The notes under the pieces: generated by a model
Databases searched by the model: none
Seen by the model: the letters and a program-made list of their open reading frames with translations, nothing else
Told to the model about the DNA's origin: nothing
Program-made: the position numbers and the translations under genes
Origin: Kiloniellaceae bacterium
GTDB lineage: Bacteria > Pseudomonadota > Alphaproteobacteria > Kiloniellales > Kiloniellaceae
NCBI GenBank assembly: GCA_009377535.1
Contig: WHTV01000006.1
Location: 23,261 to 87,260, forward strand
Length of the DNA stretch: 64,000 nucleotides
Direction: 5' to 3'
Shown here: positions 18,269 through 30,043 of the stretch, piece by piece
Position numbering within the stretch: the stretch's first letter is position 1
Layout: each line of letters opens with the position of its first letter

Positions 18269-18961
18269 CTAGCGCGGGCGCCGCAAAAAGCGCAAATGGG
18301 CGGGCTGCCGCCCGGCTGCGAGAGCCTTTTCCTCGTAGCGGGTCGCCGGCCAGTCGTCCGGCCGCCGGCGCCAGTCCGCCGGCCCGGCCACCTGCCAGGC
18401 CAGCGCCGGTTCGGCGGTCAGGCGCTGCAGCGCCCAGGCCAGGTAGCTCGGGTCGTCGGTAGCGAAGCGCAACTCGCCGCCGTCCTTCAGCACCCGCGCC
18501 AGCAGCGCCACCGTGGCGGGCTGGATCAGCCGGCGCTTGTTATGGCGCCGCTTGGGCCAGGGATCTGGAAACAGGATGAAGATCCTGTCGAGCATCGCGT
18601 CGGGCAGGCATTCCAGCAGGTCTCGGGCATCGCCGACGTAGAGGCGCAGCGGTGGCTCGCTGCCGGCGGCGCGCAGCTGGCCCAGCAGGCTGGCCACCCC
18701 GGTGATGAAGTACTCGGCCGCGAGGAAGCCGGCGGACGGGTGACGCAGCGCCTGCCAGGCGAGGTGTTCACCGCCGCCGAATCCTATTTCGAGGAAGACC
18801 TCGGCCGGCGGTGGGTCGAAGAGGGCGGCCGGGGACAGCGTGCTGCCGTCCTCGGGCAAGGCGATCTCGAGCTGCGGCAGGGCCTCTTCGAGGAGAGCCT
18901 TGCGCCCGGCGCGCAGCGGCCGGCCCTGCCGGCGGCCGTAGAGAGTGCGCCGCGTCGCCAT
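18269..18961 (-). CDS. trmB: tRNA (guanine-N7-)-methyltransferase TrmB
   Basis: A 230-residue class I SAM-dependent methyltransferase that forms m7G46 in the tRNA variable loop. SAM site: FLEIGFGGGEHLAWQA; catalytic and tRNA region: IFILFPDPWPKRRHNKRRLI; ending TRYEEKALAAGR. The ATG at 18961 (MATRRTLYGRRQGRPL) is chosen over a start 10 codons upstream because the conserved part begins there. It follows metK (39-bp gap), the enzyme that supplies its methyl donor, on the same strand. Confidence 0.94.
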   Translation of the reverse strand: MATRRTLYGRRQGRPLRAGRKALLEEALPQLEIALPEDGSTLSPAALFDPPPAEVFLEIGFGGGEHLAWQALRHPSAGFLAAEYFITGVASLLGQLRAAGSEPPLRLYVGDARDLLECLPDAMLDRIFILFPDPWPKRRHNKRRLIQPATVALLARVLKDGGELRFATDDPSYLAWALQRLTAEPALAWQVAGPADWRRRPDDWPATRYEEKALAAGRQPAHLRFLRRPR

Positions 18962-19000
18962 TGCGCCCTGCGGTCCAGTCAGTGGCGGCAAAAAGCCGCG

Positions 19001-20173
19001 TCAGGCCCCGAAGGCGCGGCGCAGGCCGTCGACTAGGTCGGTGCGCTCCCAGGAGAAACCGCCGTCGGGTTCCGGCGACCTGCCGAAGTGCCCGTAAGCG
19101 GCGGTGCGCGCGTAGATCGGCCGCGACAGCTGCAGGTGCTCGCGGATGCCGCGCGGCGAGAGGTCCATCAGCTCCTGCAGGGCCCCGGACAGCTTCTTCT
19201 CGTCGACCTCGTTGGTGCCCTGGGTGTCGACGTAGACCGACAGGGGCCTGGACACGCCGATGGCGTATGACAGCTGGATGGTGCAGCGGTCGGCAAGGCC
19301 GGCGGCCACCACGTTCTTGGCGAGATAGCGCGCGGCATAGGCAGCCGAGCGGTCGACCTTCGTCGGGTCCTTGCCCGAGAAGGCGCCGCCGCCATGCGGC
19401 GCCGCGCCGCCGTAGGTGTCCACGATGATCTTGCGGCCCGTAAGGCCGGTGTCGCCGTCCGGGCCTCCGATCACGAAACGCCCGGTGGGGTTCACGTAGA
19501 ATTCCTCCTCCGGGCACATCCAGCCTTCCGGCAGCACGTTGACGACGTGCGGGCGCACGATCTCGCGCACCTCGTCCTGGTCGAGGTTGCCGGCGTGCTG
19601 GGTGGAGACCACTACGGAGGTGGCGCGTACCGGTTTGCCGGCGACGTACTCCAAGGTCACCTGGCTCTTGGAATCGGGGCCGAGGCCGGGCTCGGCGCCG
19701 GAATGCCGGGCCTCCGCCAGGGAACGCAGGATGGAGTGGGAGAAATGGATCGGCGCCGGCATAAGGCTTTCGGTCTCGCGGCAGGCAAAGCCGAACATGA
19801 TGCCCTGGTCGCCCGCGCCCTCGTCCTTGTTGCCGGCCGCGTCGACGCCCTGGGCAATGTCGCTCGACTGGGCGTGGACGTAGTTCTCCACCGCCATCTT
19901 GCCCCAGTGGAAGCCGTCCTGCTCGTAGCCGATTTCCTTCACCGCCGCGCGCACCACCTGCTCCAGCAGGTCGCTGGTCACGTCTTGCGGCCCGCGCACC
20001 TCGCCAGCGAGGACCACCCGGTTGGTGGTGGCAAGCGTTTCCACGGCAACGCGCGCGTGCGGGTCATGGGTGAGAAAAGTATCGACGATGGCATCGGAGA
20101 TCCGATCGCAGACCTTGTCCGGATGTCCCTCGGAGACCGACTCGCTGGTGAAGAGATAGCTGCCGTTACGCAC
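19001..20173 (-). CDS. metK: S-adenosylmethionine synthetase
   Basis: A 390-residue enzyme that makes SAM from methionine and ATP, active as a tetramer in the cytosol. Family motifs: [20 protein letters not shown] at the N-terminus, the hexapeptide GAGDQG (P-loop-like) and the nonapeptide GGGAFSGKD. It starts with GTG at 20173, with GGGAG 7 nt upstream. It follows the XRE regulator gene by 122 bp, a gap containing two adjacent hairpins. Downstream it is followed by trmB, a SAM user. Confidence 0.97.
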   Translation of the reverse strand: MRNGSYLFTSESVSEGHPDKVCDRISDAIVDTFLTHDPHARVAVETLATTNRVVLAGEVRGPQDVTSDLLEQVVRAAVKEIGYEQDGFHWGKMAVENYVHAQSSDIAQGVDAAGNKDEGAGDQGIMFGFACRETESLMPAPIHFSHSILRSLAEARHSGAEPGLGPDSKSQVTLEYVAGKPVRATSVVVSTQHAGNLDQDEVREIVRPHVVNVLPEGWMCPEEEFYVNPTGRFVIGGPDGDTGLTGRKIIVDTYGGAAPHGGGAFSGKDPTKVDRSAAYAARYLAKNVVAAGLADRCTIQLSYAIGVSRPLSVYVDTQGTNEVDEKKLSGALQELMDLSPRGIREHLQLSRPIYARTAAYGHFGRSPEPDGGFSWERTDLVDGLRRAFGA

Positions 20174-20246
20174 TGCGTTGCTCCCGCCGTTCGGGCCAAA
20201 GAGTTTCGGATTTGCCCGGTGGGAATAGCGACGCCCAAGCGCAAAT

Positions 20247-20274
20247 GCAAGCAGACTTGCAGGGGCAATGCCCC
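20247..20274 (-). promoter_or_regulatory. Tandem hairpins in the metK leader
   Basis: On the reverse strand GGGGCATTGCCCC (20274-20262) is followed at once by GCAAG-TCTG-CTTGC (20260-20247, read with flanking bases). They lie about 75-100 nt before the metK GTG. I could not match the leader to any SAM riboswitch class by eye, so a regulatory role is a guess. Confidence 0.3.
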
Positions 20275-20295
20275 ACGAAAGGGCACCGGCCGGCC

Positions 20296-20769
20296 TTACG
20301 GGCTCTTGTTGCGCGTCGGCGAGCCGCCGCTGGCGGCCGCCAGGGCCTTGGTCATCTCGAACAGGCGCTTACGAATGCCCGGTTCGTCGATCTTGTAGTA
20401 GGCGCGTACCAATTCCAGGGTTTCGCGCTTGACCATGGGATCGAGTTCCTGCTCCGGCGGGGGCCGGTCATAGCCTGGCTGTTGCGCCGGCGAGTTCGCC
20501 GCCACGTCGTCGGGCATCTCCTCGAAAAAGAAGCCGACCGGAACATCGAGCACCCGCGAGAGGTCGAACAGCCGGCTTGCGCCGACCCGGTTGGCCCCGC
20601 GTTCGTACTTCTGCACTTGCTGGAAGGTGAGGCCGATGGCCTCACCTAGTTTCTCCTGACTCATGCCGAGCAACGTCCGTCGCAAGCGGACCCTACTGCC
20701 GACATGAACATCGACCGGATTGGGTCCGCTTTCTCGGCGGTCACCCGGCGGCACGCCGCGTCGCGCCAT
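20296..20769 (-). CDS. XRE-family helix-turn-helix regulator
   Basis: A 157-residue cytosolic DNA-binding protein. The HTH_3 domain spans about residues 22-80 ([37 protein letters not shown]), followed by an alpha-helical tail ([20 protein letters not shown]). It is the type conserved between lnt and metK in alphaproteobacteria and related to PhrR-like regulators. The target genes are unknown. Its promoter overlaps a perfect CATAC-N4-GTATG inverted repeat, the expected size for an XRE dimer site, so autoregulation is likely. The start at 20769 ([10 protein letters not shown]) or two codons upstream cannot be separated. Confidence 0.88.
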   Translation of the reverse strand: MARRGVPPGDRRESGPNPVDVHVGSRVRLRRTLLGMSQEKLGEAIGLTFQQVQKYERGANRVGASRLFDLSRVLDVPVGFFFEEMPDDVAANSPAQQPGYDRPPPEQELDPMVKRETLELVRAYYKIDEPGIRKRLFEMTKALAAASGGSPTRNKSP

Positions 20770-20819
20770 CCGCAAATTACCTCATTAAGAAGGGATCGTC
20801 AGAACCGTAGGACTAAAGA

Positions 20820-20856
20820 CATACTGATGTATGCCAACACGCAGTTGATACGTCAA
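20820..20856 (-). promoter_or_regulatory. Promoter and putative operator of the XRE regulator
   Basis: Reverse strand: -35 TTGACG (20856-20851), a 17-bp spacer, -10 CATACA (20833-20828). The perfect inverted repeat CATAC-tgat-GTATG (20820-20833) covers the -10 hexamer. A repressor bound there would block polymerase. Confidence 0.5.
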
Positions 20857-20876
20857 GCCCCTCTCCGCATATACTC

Positions 20877-22489
<1,613 letters not shown>

Positions 22490-22493
<4 letters not shown>

Positions 22494-23434
22494 CGGCGGC
22501 GGTCTTCGGCAACGGCCTCGACCGGGTACGCCGCGACGTTGCGCACGCGCAAGCGCTTGACCCGGCGGGGGTCGGCCTCCAGGACTTCGAAGGTGATTCC
22601 GCTGGGCGGGTGCTCGACGAGTTCGCCGCGGTCGGGCACGCGCCCGGCCAGGGTGAAAAGGAGCCCGCCGAGGGTGTCGATGTCCTCTTCGCGCTCCTCT
22701 GCGGAGAGCACCGGGCCGACGCGCTCTTCGAACTCTTCGATGGTGGCGCGCGCGTCCGCGATCAAGCTGCCGTCAGGCCGCTCGATCAGCTTGGGTCCGA
22801 CCGCCACGTCGTGCTCGTCCTCGATCTCGCCGACGATCTCCTCGACCAGATCCTCGATGGTGACGAGGCCGTCGATGCCGCCGAACTCGTCGACCACCAG
22901 AGCCATGTGCACGCGCGAAAGACGCATTTCCAAGAGCAGGTCGAGCACTCGCATGGAAGGCGCCACCACCAGGATTCGGCGCACCAGGTCGACCAGGTCG
23001 AAGACGTCCGACTCCTTGCGCTCCTTCATGTGGTGCAGCACATCCTTGATGTGCACGATGCCGACCACCTCATCGAGGGTGTCGCGGTAGACCGGCAGGC
23101 GCGAGTGGCCGGCGTTGCTCATCACGTCGATCAGCTCGTCGATCGGGGTATCGAGATCGACGGCAACGATGTCGGCGCGCGGCACCATGACGTCGTAAGC
23201 CGTGAGATGACGCAGGCGCAGGATGTTCGACAGCATGACGCGCTCGTCGCTGGAGATCGGCGCGTTGCTGACCTCCTCGCGCTCGACGTCCTTGATCTCG
23301 TCGATGATCTCCTCGAGGGTCTCGCGCAGCTGCGCTTCGACGTCGCGCGACTTGAGAAGCGCGCGCAGGCGCTGCCACAGGCCGGTCCGACCATTGCCGC
23401 GTGTCGTCCGCCCGGTGCCGGAAGAATCAGCCAT
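22490..23434 (-). CDS. corC: CorC/TlyC-like CBS domain protein (hemolysin C family)
   Basis: A 314-residue protein with two CBS domains at about residues 70-195 (VMVPRADIVAVDLDTPIDEL and VVAPSMRVLDLLLEM) and a C-terminal CorC_HlyC transporter-associated domain (about 210-300). An acidic helical stretch with LEEIIDEIKDVEREEV precedes them. No membrane domain is present, unlike YfjD-type relatives. The family is linked to magnesium and cobalt homeostasis, by nucleotide sensing through CBS. The ATG at 23434 overlaps ybeY by 8 nt, and lnt overlaps its end. The ybeY-corC-lnt order is standard in proteobacteria. Confidence 0.92.
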
Positions 23435-23972
23435 GGTTCGTCCCCTCTGCCTGCCGAGCGGCCGCCGCGTCGCCGGCATAGGGATCGGCAATCCCCAAGG
23501 CCGCCAGGATCGCTATTTCCAGGGCTTCCATCGCCGCCGCCTCGGCCGCTTCGTCGTGGTCGTAACCCAGCAGGTGCAGGGTACCGTGGACCACCAGATG
23601 GGTGCTGTGATCGGCCAGGCTCTTGCCCTGCTCCGCCGCCTCGCGCGCGATGGTCTCACGCGCCAGCACCACGTCGCCGAGCAGCCGCGGCAGGCCGGCC
23701 GGCGTGCCCGCGTCGTCCGCCATGTTGGGAAAGGAGAGCACATTGGTGGCGCGGTCGCTCTGCCGGTAGTCGCGGTTCAGAATGCGTTGCTCGGCATCGT
23801 CGGTGAACACCAGGGAAACTTCCAGCGGCTGGCCGCCGACTTCGAGATGCCCCAGGGCCGTGGTCACCGCCGAGCGGGCCCGGACTTCCAGGTCGCCGAG
23901 GGCGTCCAGCCACGCCGCGTCGTGCACCGACACGGCGATCTCAAAGGTGGTACTTTCAGGTTCGTCACTCAT
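23427..23972 (-). CDS. ybeY: Endoribonuclease YbeY (rRNA maturation factor)
   Basis: A 181-residue zinc-dependent endoribonuclease for 16S rRNA 3'-end maturation and 70S quality control. The zinc triad lies in HGTLHLLGYDHD (His129, His133, His139), with the companion motif RATNVLSFP near residues 74-82 and LGDVVLARETI. An Ala-rich tail is unusual only in length. It lies between phoH (24-bp gap) and corC (8-nt overlap) on the same strand. Confidence 0.95.
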   Translation of the reverse strand: MSDEPESTTFEIAVSVHDAAWLDALGDLEVRARSAVTTALGHLEVGGQPLEVSLVFTDDAEQRILNRDYRQSDRATNVLSFPNMADDAGTPAGLPRLLGDVVLARETIAREAAEQGKSLADHSTHLVVHGTLHLLGYDHDEAAEAAAMEALEIAILAALGIADPYAGDAAAARQAEGTNHG

Positions 23973-23996
23973 CGCTTATCGCGGCCGCGGGAAACG

Positions 23997-25039
<1,043 letters not shown>

Positions 25040-25043
<4 letters not shown>

Positions 25044-26488
25044 GCTGTGATCCTTGCCGAGGAAGAGGCCCGGGGGGGCATTTGCGGAGCACCGTCAAGA
25101 TCTTCGCCGTCCAGCGTCGGGCGGCCGGAGAGGCTGTTCGGATGAGCGGCCTCGATGCGCACCTGCAGCATCTTGCCCACAAGGCGCGGGATCGCCACCG
25201 GCGGCAGTGTCACGTGCACCGACTGCATGTAGGGGCTGCGGCCGACCAGCTGGCCGGCCCGGCGGCCCGGGCGCTCGAGCAGCACCGGCAGATCGCTGCC
25301 GATGCAGGCGGCGTTGAAGGCCAGGGACTGCGCGCCGAGAAGCTGCTGCAGGCCCGCCAGCCGTTCGGCCTTCACCGCTTCGGGAAGCTGGGCCTGCTCG
25401 ACCGCCGCCGGCGTCCCGGGGCGCGGGCTGAACTTGAAGGAGTAGGCCTGGGCAAAGCCGACCTCGTTCACCAGCTTCAGGGTATTGGCGAAGTCGGCAT
25501 CGCTTTCGCCGGGAAAGCCGACGATGAAATCGGAGGACAGCGCCAAGTCGGCGCGCGCCCGGCGCAGCCGCTCCACGATCCGCAGATAGTCCGCCGCGCC
25601 GTGGCGCCGGTTCATCGCCGCCAGGATGCGATCGGAGCCGGACTGCACCGGCAGGTGCAGGTAGGGCATGAGCTTGTCCACCTCGCCGTGGACGGCGATC
25701 AGCTCGTCATCCATGTCGCGCGGGTGCGAGGTGGTGTAGCGCAGCCGCGCGATGCCATCGATCTCCGCCAGAGCACGGATCAGGCGGCCGAGCCCCCAGG
25801 TTCCCGCCGTGGCGGTGCCGCCGGCCGGCGCCTCGCCGTGATAGGCATTCACGTTCTGGCCGAGCAGGGTAATTTCCCGCACACCGGCCGCCGCAAGCCG
25901 GCGCGCCTCGGCGAGCACCGCTGCCACCGGGCGCGAGTATTCTGCGCCGCGCGTATAGGGCACCACGCAGAAGCTGCAGAACTTGTCGCAGCCCTCCTGC
26001 ACCGAAACGAAGGCGGCCGGGCCCGGCTCGGCGGCTTCCTCCGGCAGGTGGTCGAACTTGGATTCCACCGGGAAGTCGATGTCCATTATGCCGCGCCCGT
26101 CGGCCGCACGCGCTGCGCGGGCCACCAGCTCCGGCAGGCGGTGATAGGTCTGCGGCCCGAAGACGATGTCTACTTGGGGCGCCCGGCGCAGGATCTCCTC
26201 GCCCTCCGCCTGGGCGACGCAGCCGGCAACCGCCAGCAGCATTTCGCCGCCCTCGGCCAGCCGCTCCTGCTTGAAGGCGCGCAGACGGCCGAGCTCGGAA
26301 AACACCTTTTCCGAGGCCTTCTCGCGGATGTGGCAAGTGTTGAGGATCACCATGTCGGCGCCGCGCGGACCGTCCACCGCCTGGTAGCCGAGGGGCGCCA
26401 GCACATCGGCCATGCGGGCGGAATCATAGACGTTCATCTGGCACCCGTAGGTCTTTATGAACAGTCGCTTCTTGGTCTTCTCGCTCAC
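25040..26488 (-). CDS. miaB: tRNA-2-methylthio-N6-dimethylallyladenosine synthase MiaB
   Basis: A 482-residue radical-SAM methylthiotransferase adding the 2-methylthio group to i6A37 of tRNAs. The N-terminal cluster ligands appear in [18 protein letters not shown] and [10 protein letters not shown]. The radical-SAM Cys triplet is in [22 protein letters not shown] domain lies near the C-terminus ([20 protein letters not shown]). The GTG at 26488 is chosen because AGGA lies 8 nt upstream; a GTG two codons earlier is too close to it. It follows olsA and precedes phoH. Confidence 0.95.
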
Positions 26489-26554
26489 CTGCACCGTCCT
26501 GCTTGGCGCCTGTCGCGCCGTCTCTCTTGTCGTAGCGCTGTCATGCCCGGCCCC

Positions 26555-27388
26555 TTATGCGACCGCCGCGGCAACCGGCGGCGGCAACAATGGCTGTGGC
26601 CGCCCGGAGAGGGCCGCCACCACGCCTCGCGAGACCACCTCGTAGCAGTGGTCGCTGAGGGTCTTGCGCGAGCCGAACTGTTCCAGGGTCACCGGCTCAT
26701 GGAACTCCACCACCACGGTCACCCGGCCGAGGCCGATGGCGTGCCACAGGTGGGACCCGAGCTCCATGTCGCCGTACCAGGCGAAAAACGGCCTTAGATA
26801 GCGGCCCAGGGGCAGTCCGTCGAGTCTTGTGTAGGCGATCGAGACCGGCTGCACCGTCAGAGGTTCGTCATGAGGACGCCGCTCGGCCACGGAGAACAGG
26901 GCACTCTTGAAGACGAGGACCCGGTTGCCATCGCCCGAGGTGCCCTCCGGGAAGAGGATCAGGTCGTCGCCCGCCTCCAAGCGGCGGGACATCTCGTCGC
27001 GGTGCGTGGCGGTGCGGTGTCCCTGGCGTTCGACGAAAACGGTTTCCTGCAGCCTGGCGAGCCAGGCGAAGAAAGGCCAGCTCGCCACTTCGGCCTTGGC
27101 GACGAAGGAGGCCCTCAGCAACGAGCCGAGCACCTCGATGTCGAAATAAGAAACGTGGTTGGCCACGTAGAGCGTCGGGTGGTGGCGCGATGGCTGCCCA
27201 TGGCACTCGATCTCGATGCCGAGGAGTCGGCAGGTCCGCCGGTGGTACCAGCGCGGCAGCCGTTTGCGCAGCGGCCAGCGGCATACCACTGCCAGCAGCT
27301 GGACAGGCATGAGGGCGAGGGTAAGGCCTGCGTAGGCCAGGAGGCGGCAGAGGGCGGTCGTCGGCGAGCCGAAATTGGGTGCCGTCAT
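26555..27388 (-). CDS. olsA: Lyso-ornithine lipid O-acyltransferase (PlsC family)
   Basis: A 277-residue membrane-associated acyltransferase. The PlsC motif I is NHVSYFD (His-x4-Asp), and motif III FPEGTSGDGNRV follows. An N-terminal hydrophobic segment anchors it (LLAYAGLTLALMPVQLLAVV). Its ATG overlaps the olsB stop by 4 nt, and olsA lies beside miaB, as in Sinorhizobium. With OlsB it forms ornithine lipid, a phosphorus-free membrane lipid used under phosphate limitation. The alternative is a general lysophospholipid acyltransferase; the coupling to olsB favours OlsA. No Pho box was seen in front of olsB. Confidence 0.83.
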   Translation of the reverse strand: MTAPNFGSPTTALCRLLAYAGLTLALMPVQLLAVVCRWPLRKRLPRWYHRRTCRLLGIEIECHGQPSRHHPTLYVANHVSYFDIEVLGSLLRASFVAKAEVASWPFFAWLARLQETVFVERQGHRTATHRDEMSRRLEAGDDLILFPEGTSGDGNRVLVFKSALFSVAERRPHDEPLTVQPVSIAYTRLDGLPLGRYLRPFFAWYGDMELGSHLWHAIGLGRVTVVVEFHEPVTLEQFGSRKTLSDHCYEVVSRGVVAALSGRPQPLLPPPVAAAVA

Positions 27389-28227
27389 GCCCCTCCACCG
27401 GGTCCGTCGCCCGGGGTGCTGTCCTGCTCGTCGCGCTTGTAGTGGCGCAGGTACTTCTCGGTGACCAAGTCGGTCTTCACCACAACGCAGACGTCGGTGG
27501 TGCCGAATTCCGGATCGACCACGGCGCCGTCGCCGACGAAGCCGCCGAGCCTCAGGTAGCCCTTGATCAGCGGCGGCAGGGCGCGGCGCCCCTCGGAGAC
27601 CTTCACCTGATCTGGCGGCAGCAGGTCCATCGAGACGTAGCGTTCCGGTACCGCGCGGGTTCGCAGCGGTGGCGGCGCCAGATGATGGTGATGGAGATAA
27701 GCCAGCGGCATGCGCAGCTGTTGCGGATCGGTGCCCGGCAGGCTGGCGCAACCGAACATGATCGATATGTCGTGGTAGAAGACGTACTCGGCGATGCCGC
27801 GCCACAGCAGCTGCATGGTGGCGCCGCTGCGGTAGGTCGGATCGACGCAGGACCGCCCGAGCTCCAGGATCTCGCCCGGATAGGCGTCCAGCCTGTCGAT
27901 CTGGTATTCGTCGCTGGTGTAGAACTGGCCGCGCCGGGCCGCGCCCTCGCGTCGCATCACGCGGTAGGTGCCGACAACGGCGTCGGGACCCTTGCCGCGC
28001 TCCTCGTCGAACACCAGCAGGTGGTCGCAGAAATCATCGAAGGAGTCGAAGTCGCGCTCGGCCGCCGCCATCTCCGGCGTCGGTTTGGCCGCCATGGATT
28101 CAAAGAAAACCCGGTAGCGCAGGGCCTGGGCAGCGCGGATCTCCGCCACGTCCTCGGCCAGGCGGATGCGCAGATTGCCGCCGCTGACGTCGACCGGACG
28201 ATCTGATTTGGCTTCAGCCAGACTCAT
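27385..28227 (-). CDS. olsB: L-ornithine N-acyltransferase OlsB
   Basis: A 280-residue GNAT-fold N-acyltransferase of the hemolysin-like OlsB family, which transfers a 3-hydroxyacyl group from ACP to ornithine. Typical stretches are IRAAQALRYRVFFESM at the start, VGTYRVMRREGA, LELGRSCVDPTYR, MFGCASLPGTDPQQLRMPLA and PPLIKGYLRLGGFVGDGAVV. Acyl-ACP as donor links it to the fatty acid genes at 5-7 kb. It is coupled to olsA and lies 45 bp downstream of fur on the same strand. Confidence 0.87.
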   Translation of the reverse strand: MSLAEAKSDRPVDVSGGNLRIRLAEDVAEIRAAQALRYRVFFESMAAKPTPEMAAAERDFDSFDDFCDHLLVFDEERGKGPDAVVGTYRVMRREGAARRGQFYTSDEYQIDRLDAYPGEILELGRSCVDPTYRSGATMQLLWRGIAEYVFYHDISIMFGCASLPGTDPQQLRMPLAYLHHHHLAPPPLRTRAVPERYVSMDLLPPDQVKVSEGRRALPPLIKGYLRLGGFVGDGAVVDPEFGTTDVCVVVKTDLVTEKYLRHYKRDEQDSTPGDGPGGGA

Positions 28228-28272
28228 CTTGCTCCCTTCCCGAGGGCCCGGCCACAGCGGCCGGCGGCGGCC

Positions 28273-28719
28273 TCAGGCTTTTCCCTTCGCTTCTTCAGTT
28301 TCCCTGCGCTTGGCGTCCAGGCGCACGCCGAAGAGCTCCAGGCGATGGTCGACGAGGCGATAGCCGAGCGCCCGGGCGACCTCCGCCTGCAAGCGCTCGA
28401 TCTCCTCGTTGGAGAACTCCACCACCTCTCCGGTCTTCACGTCGATGAGGTGGTCGTGATGCGACTCCGGACGCTCCTCGTAGCGAGCCCGGCCGTCGCC
28501 GAAATCGTGCCGCTCGAGGATGCTGGCTTCCTCGAAGAGCTTCACCGTGCGGTAGACCGTAGCGATGGAAATTCGCGGATCGCGTTGGATTGCACGGTGG
28601 TACACGAGCTCGACATCCGGGTGGTCCGTCGATTCCGACAGCACCCGCGCAATGACGCGGCGCTGCTCGGTCATCTTGAGACCCTTCTCGATGCACAGTT
28701 TCTCCAAGCGATCAGACAT
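28273..28719 (-). CDS. fur: Fur-family regulator (Fur/Mur)
   Basis: A 148-residue metal-responsive repressor. The winged helix spans about residues 1-80 (MTEQRRVIARVLSES, ISIATVYRTVKLFEEA) and the metal/dimer domain has ESHHDHLIDVKTGEVVEF. The two C-terminal CxxC zinc motifs of E. coli Fur are absent, as in alphaproteobacterial Fur/Mur, which often answer to manganese while Irr takes over iron. It is the second Fur-family gene of the window. It lies between mucR, separated by a terminator, and olsB. The start at 28719 (MSDRLEKLCIEKGL) is preferred over one three codons upstream. Confidence 0.92.
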   Translation of the reverse strand: MSDRLEKLCIEKGLKMTEQRRVIARVLSESTDHPDVELVYHRAIQRDPRISIATVYRTVKLFEEASILERHDFGDGRARYEERPESHHDHLIDVKTGEVVEFSNEEIERLQAEVARALGYRLVDHRLELFGVRLDAKRRETEEAKGKA

Positions 28720-28804
28720 GACGAACAAAGCCCTGTTGCTACCCTACCGCAAGCCTTAGACCGTCCCAGGCCTCCAGCGCGGGACCGACTGTGCACTATA
28801 ACGG

Positions 28805-28836
28805 AAAAAGCGCCGCCCGCCTAATGGCGGCGACGC
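28805..28836 (-). terminator. Intrinsic terminator between mucR and fur
   Basis: Reverse strand: GCGTCGCCGCC (28836-28826) - ATTA - GGCGGGCGGCGC (28821-28810), 11 pairs with one bulge, then TTTTT (28809-28805). It isolates mucR from fur. A TTTT on the other side gives it some bidirectional character. Confidence 0.85.
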
Positions 28837-28880
28837 CGTTTTCCCTCGTCGCGCCACGTCTCCGGGCGCGGCAGCTTTGC

Positions 28881-29294
28881 CTAGGCCTTCCGCCGGGCGC
28901 GGGTTCCCAGACCGATCTGCTTGGCCAGCTTGCTGCGCTGGCGCGCGTAGTTGGGCGCCACCATGGGATAGTCCGCCGGCAGGCCCCAACGCTCACGGTA
29001 GTCGTCCGGCGACATGTCATAGGCCGTCTTGAGGTGCCGCTTCAGCATCTTCAGCTTCTTGCCGTCCTCCAGGCAGATGATGAACTCCGGCGTCACCGAC
29101 TTCTTGATCGGCACCGCAGGCGATGGCCGCTCCGGCTCGCGCTCCCGCGGGCTACCCACGTTCGACAGGGTGTCATAAACGTCGCGGATGATCATCGGCA
29201 ACTCGGTCGCCGCGACAGCATTATTCGAAACATGGGCGGCGACAATGTTAGTCGTCAAAGAAAGCAACTCGCTTTGCTTCGCTTGATCGGCCAT
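28881..29294 (-). CDS. mucR: MucR/Ros-family zinc-finger regulator
   Basis: A 137-residue DNA-binding protein with the single Cys2His2-type finger of the MucR/Ros family: FIICLEDGKKLKMLKRHLKT, then YDMSPDDYRERWGLPADYP and a basic tail ending RARRKA. The N-terminal half (residues 1-60) is the oligomerisation region. MucR proteins act as H-NS-like silencers that bind AT-rich, T-A-step-rich DNA and control exopolysaccharide, motility and cell cycle genes. The upstream region is strikingly AT-rich against the GC-rich genome, consistent with autoregulation. GGAGG lies 14 nt before the ATG at 29294. Confidence 0.93.
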   Translation of the reverse strand: MADQAKQSELLSLTTNIVAAHVSNNAVAATELPMIIRDVYDTLSNVGSPREREPERPSPAVPIKKSVTPEFIICLEDGKKLKMLKRHLKTAYDMSPDDYRERWGLPADYPMVAPNYARQRSKLAKQIGLGTRARRKA

Positions 29295-29327
29295 TGATCT
29301 TTTGAACTCCTCCAAATCGCTTTCGCT

Positions 29328-29356
29328 TATATAAAAACTCTTTGGGCAGGAATCAA
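29328..29356 (-). promoter_or_regulatory. mucR promoter in an AT-rich island
   Basis: Reverse strand: TTGATT (29356-29351), a 17-bp spacer, TATATA (29333-29328). The surrounding 29300-29450 is the most AT-rich non-coding stretch of the window, including A8 and T-rich runs, which suits MucR binding to its own promoter. Confidence 0.65.
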
Positions 29357-29509
29357 CATTATTGAAGAGAAAAAAAATAATCAGAAACAGTGGAAAAGTG
29401 GTCGAGTATTGTATTTGGACCGTCACCAGTCCTTTTCATTCAACTAAAAATTCTTCGCGGCGCCGCCGTTTTGCCGGCCGGCACCCGCGGCGGCCATTGA
29501 GCACGATCC

Positions 29510-30043
29510 CTAGACTGCCGGGCCTTCCGGCCCTTCGAGCGGGCGGGCTAAGAGGATCGCGTCGAGGACGGAGCTGTCTGCTAAACGGTAATAATTCCTA
29601 CGCCGGCCGACCGGCGCAAAGCCTTCGGCCCCGTAGAAGGCCTGCGCCGCGGCATTGCTCGCGGCCACCTCGAGCTGCAGGCGACGGGCCCCGCGGCCGG
29701 CCGCAACAGCCACGGCCGCCCGCAGCAGGCGCCGGCCATGGCCGGCCCGGCGGTGGCCGGCCAGCACCCCGAGCGAGAGGATCTCGGCGTCCTCGAAGAG
29801 CGCCTGGGCCAGCACGAAGCCGATCGGGGCATCCTCCAGCACGGCGAGCAGGCCGAAGGCGCCGGGCAGGGCCAGAACTTCGGCCATGGAGCGGGCGGTC
29901 CAGGGCGTTCCCGCGAAAGCTTCGTCGCCGCCCGCCAGAAAGCAACGGCTGTTGAGCTCGGCCAGCACCGCCACGTCGCAGGGCCCCGCCTCCCGGATCC
30001 TCAGGGCGCCCCCCGCCGGGCGGTCCGAAAGCGGGGCGCTCAC
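29510..30043 (-). CDS. rimI: Ribosomal protein S18-alanine N-acetyltransferase RimI
   Basis: A 177-residue GNAT enzyme that acetylates the N-terminal alanine of ribosomal protein S18 in enteric bacteria. The acetyl-CoA loop is RRAGHGRRLLRAAV near residues 97-110 and the motif AAAQAFYGAEGFAPVGRRRNYY near 130-150 is typical. Its start overlaps the tsaB stop by 4 nt; tsaB-rimI coupling is common. The true substrate in alphaproteobacteria is less certain than the family. The gene ends 83 bp upstream of the mucR AT-rich zone. Confidence 0.9.
   Translation of the reverse strand: MSAPLSDRPAGGALRIREAGPCDVAVLAELNSRCFLAGGDEAFAGTPWTARSMAEVLALPGAFGLLAVLEDAPIGFVLAQALFEDAEILSLGVLAGHRRAGHGRRLLRAAVAVAAGRGARRLQLEVAASNAAAQAFYGAEGFAPVGRRRNYYRLADSSVLDAILLARPLEGPEGPAV

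Noticed and set aside
20174..20295. SAM riboswitch before metK
   Set aside because: No match by eye to the conserved cores of known SAM classes; only two simple hairpins are seen.
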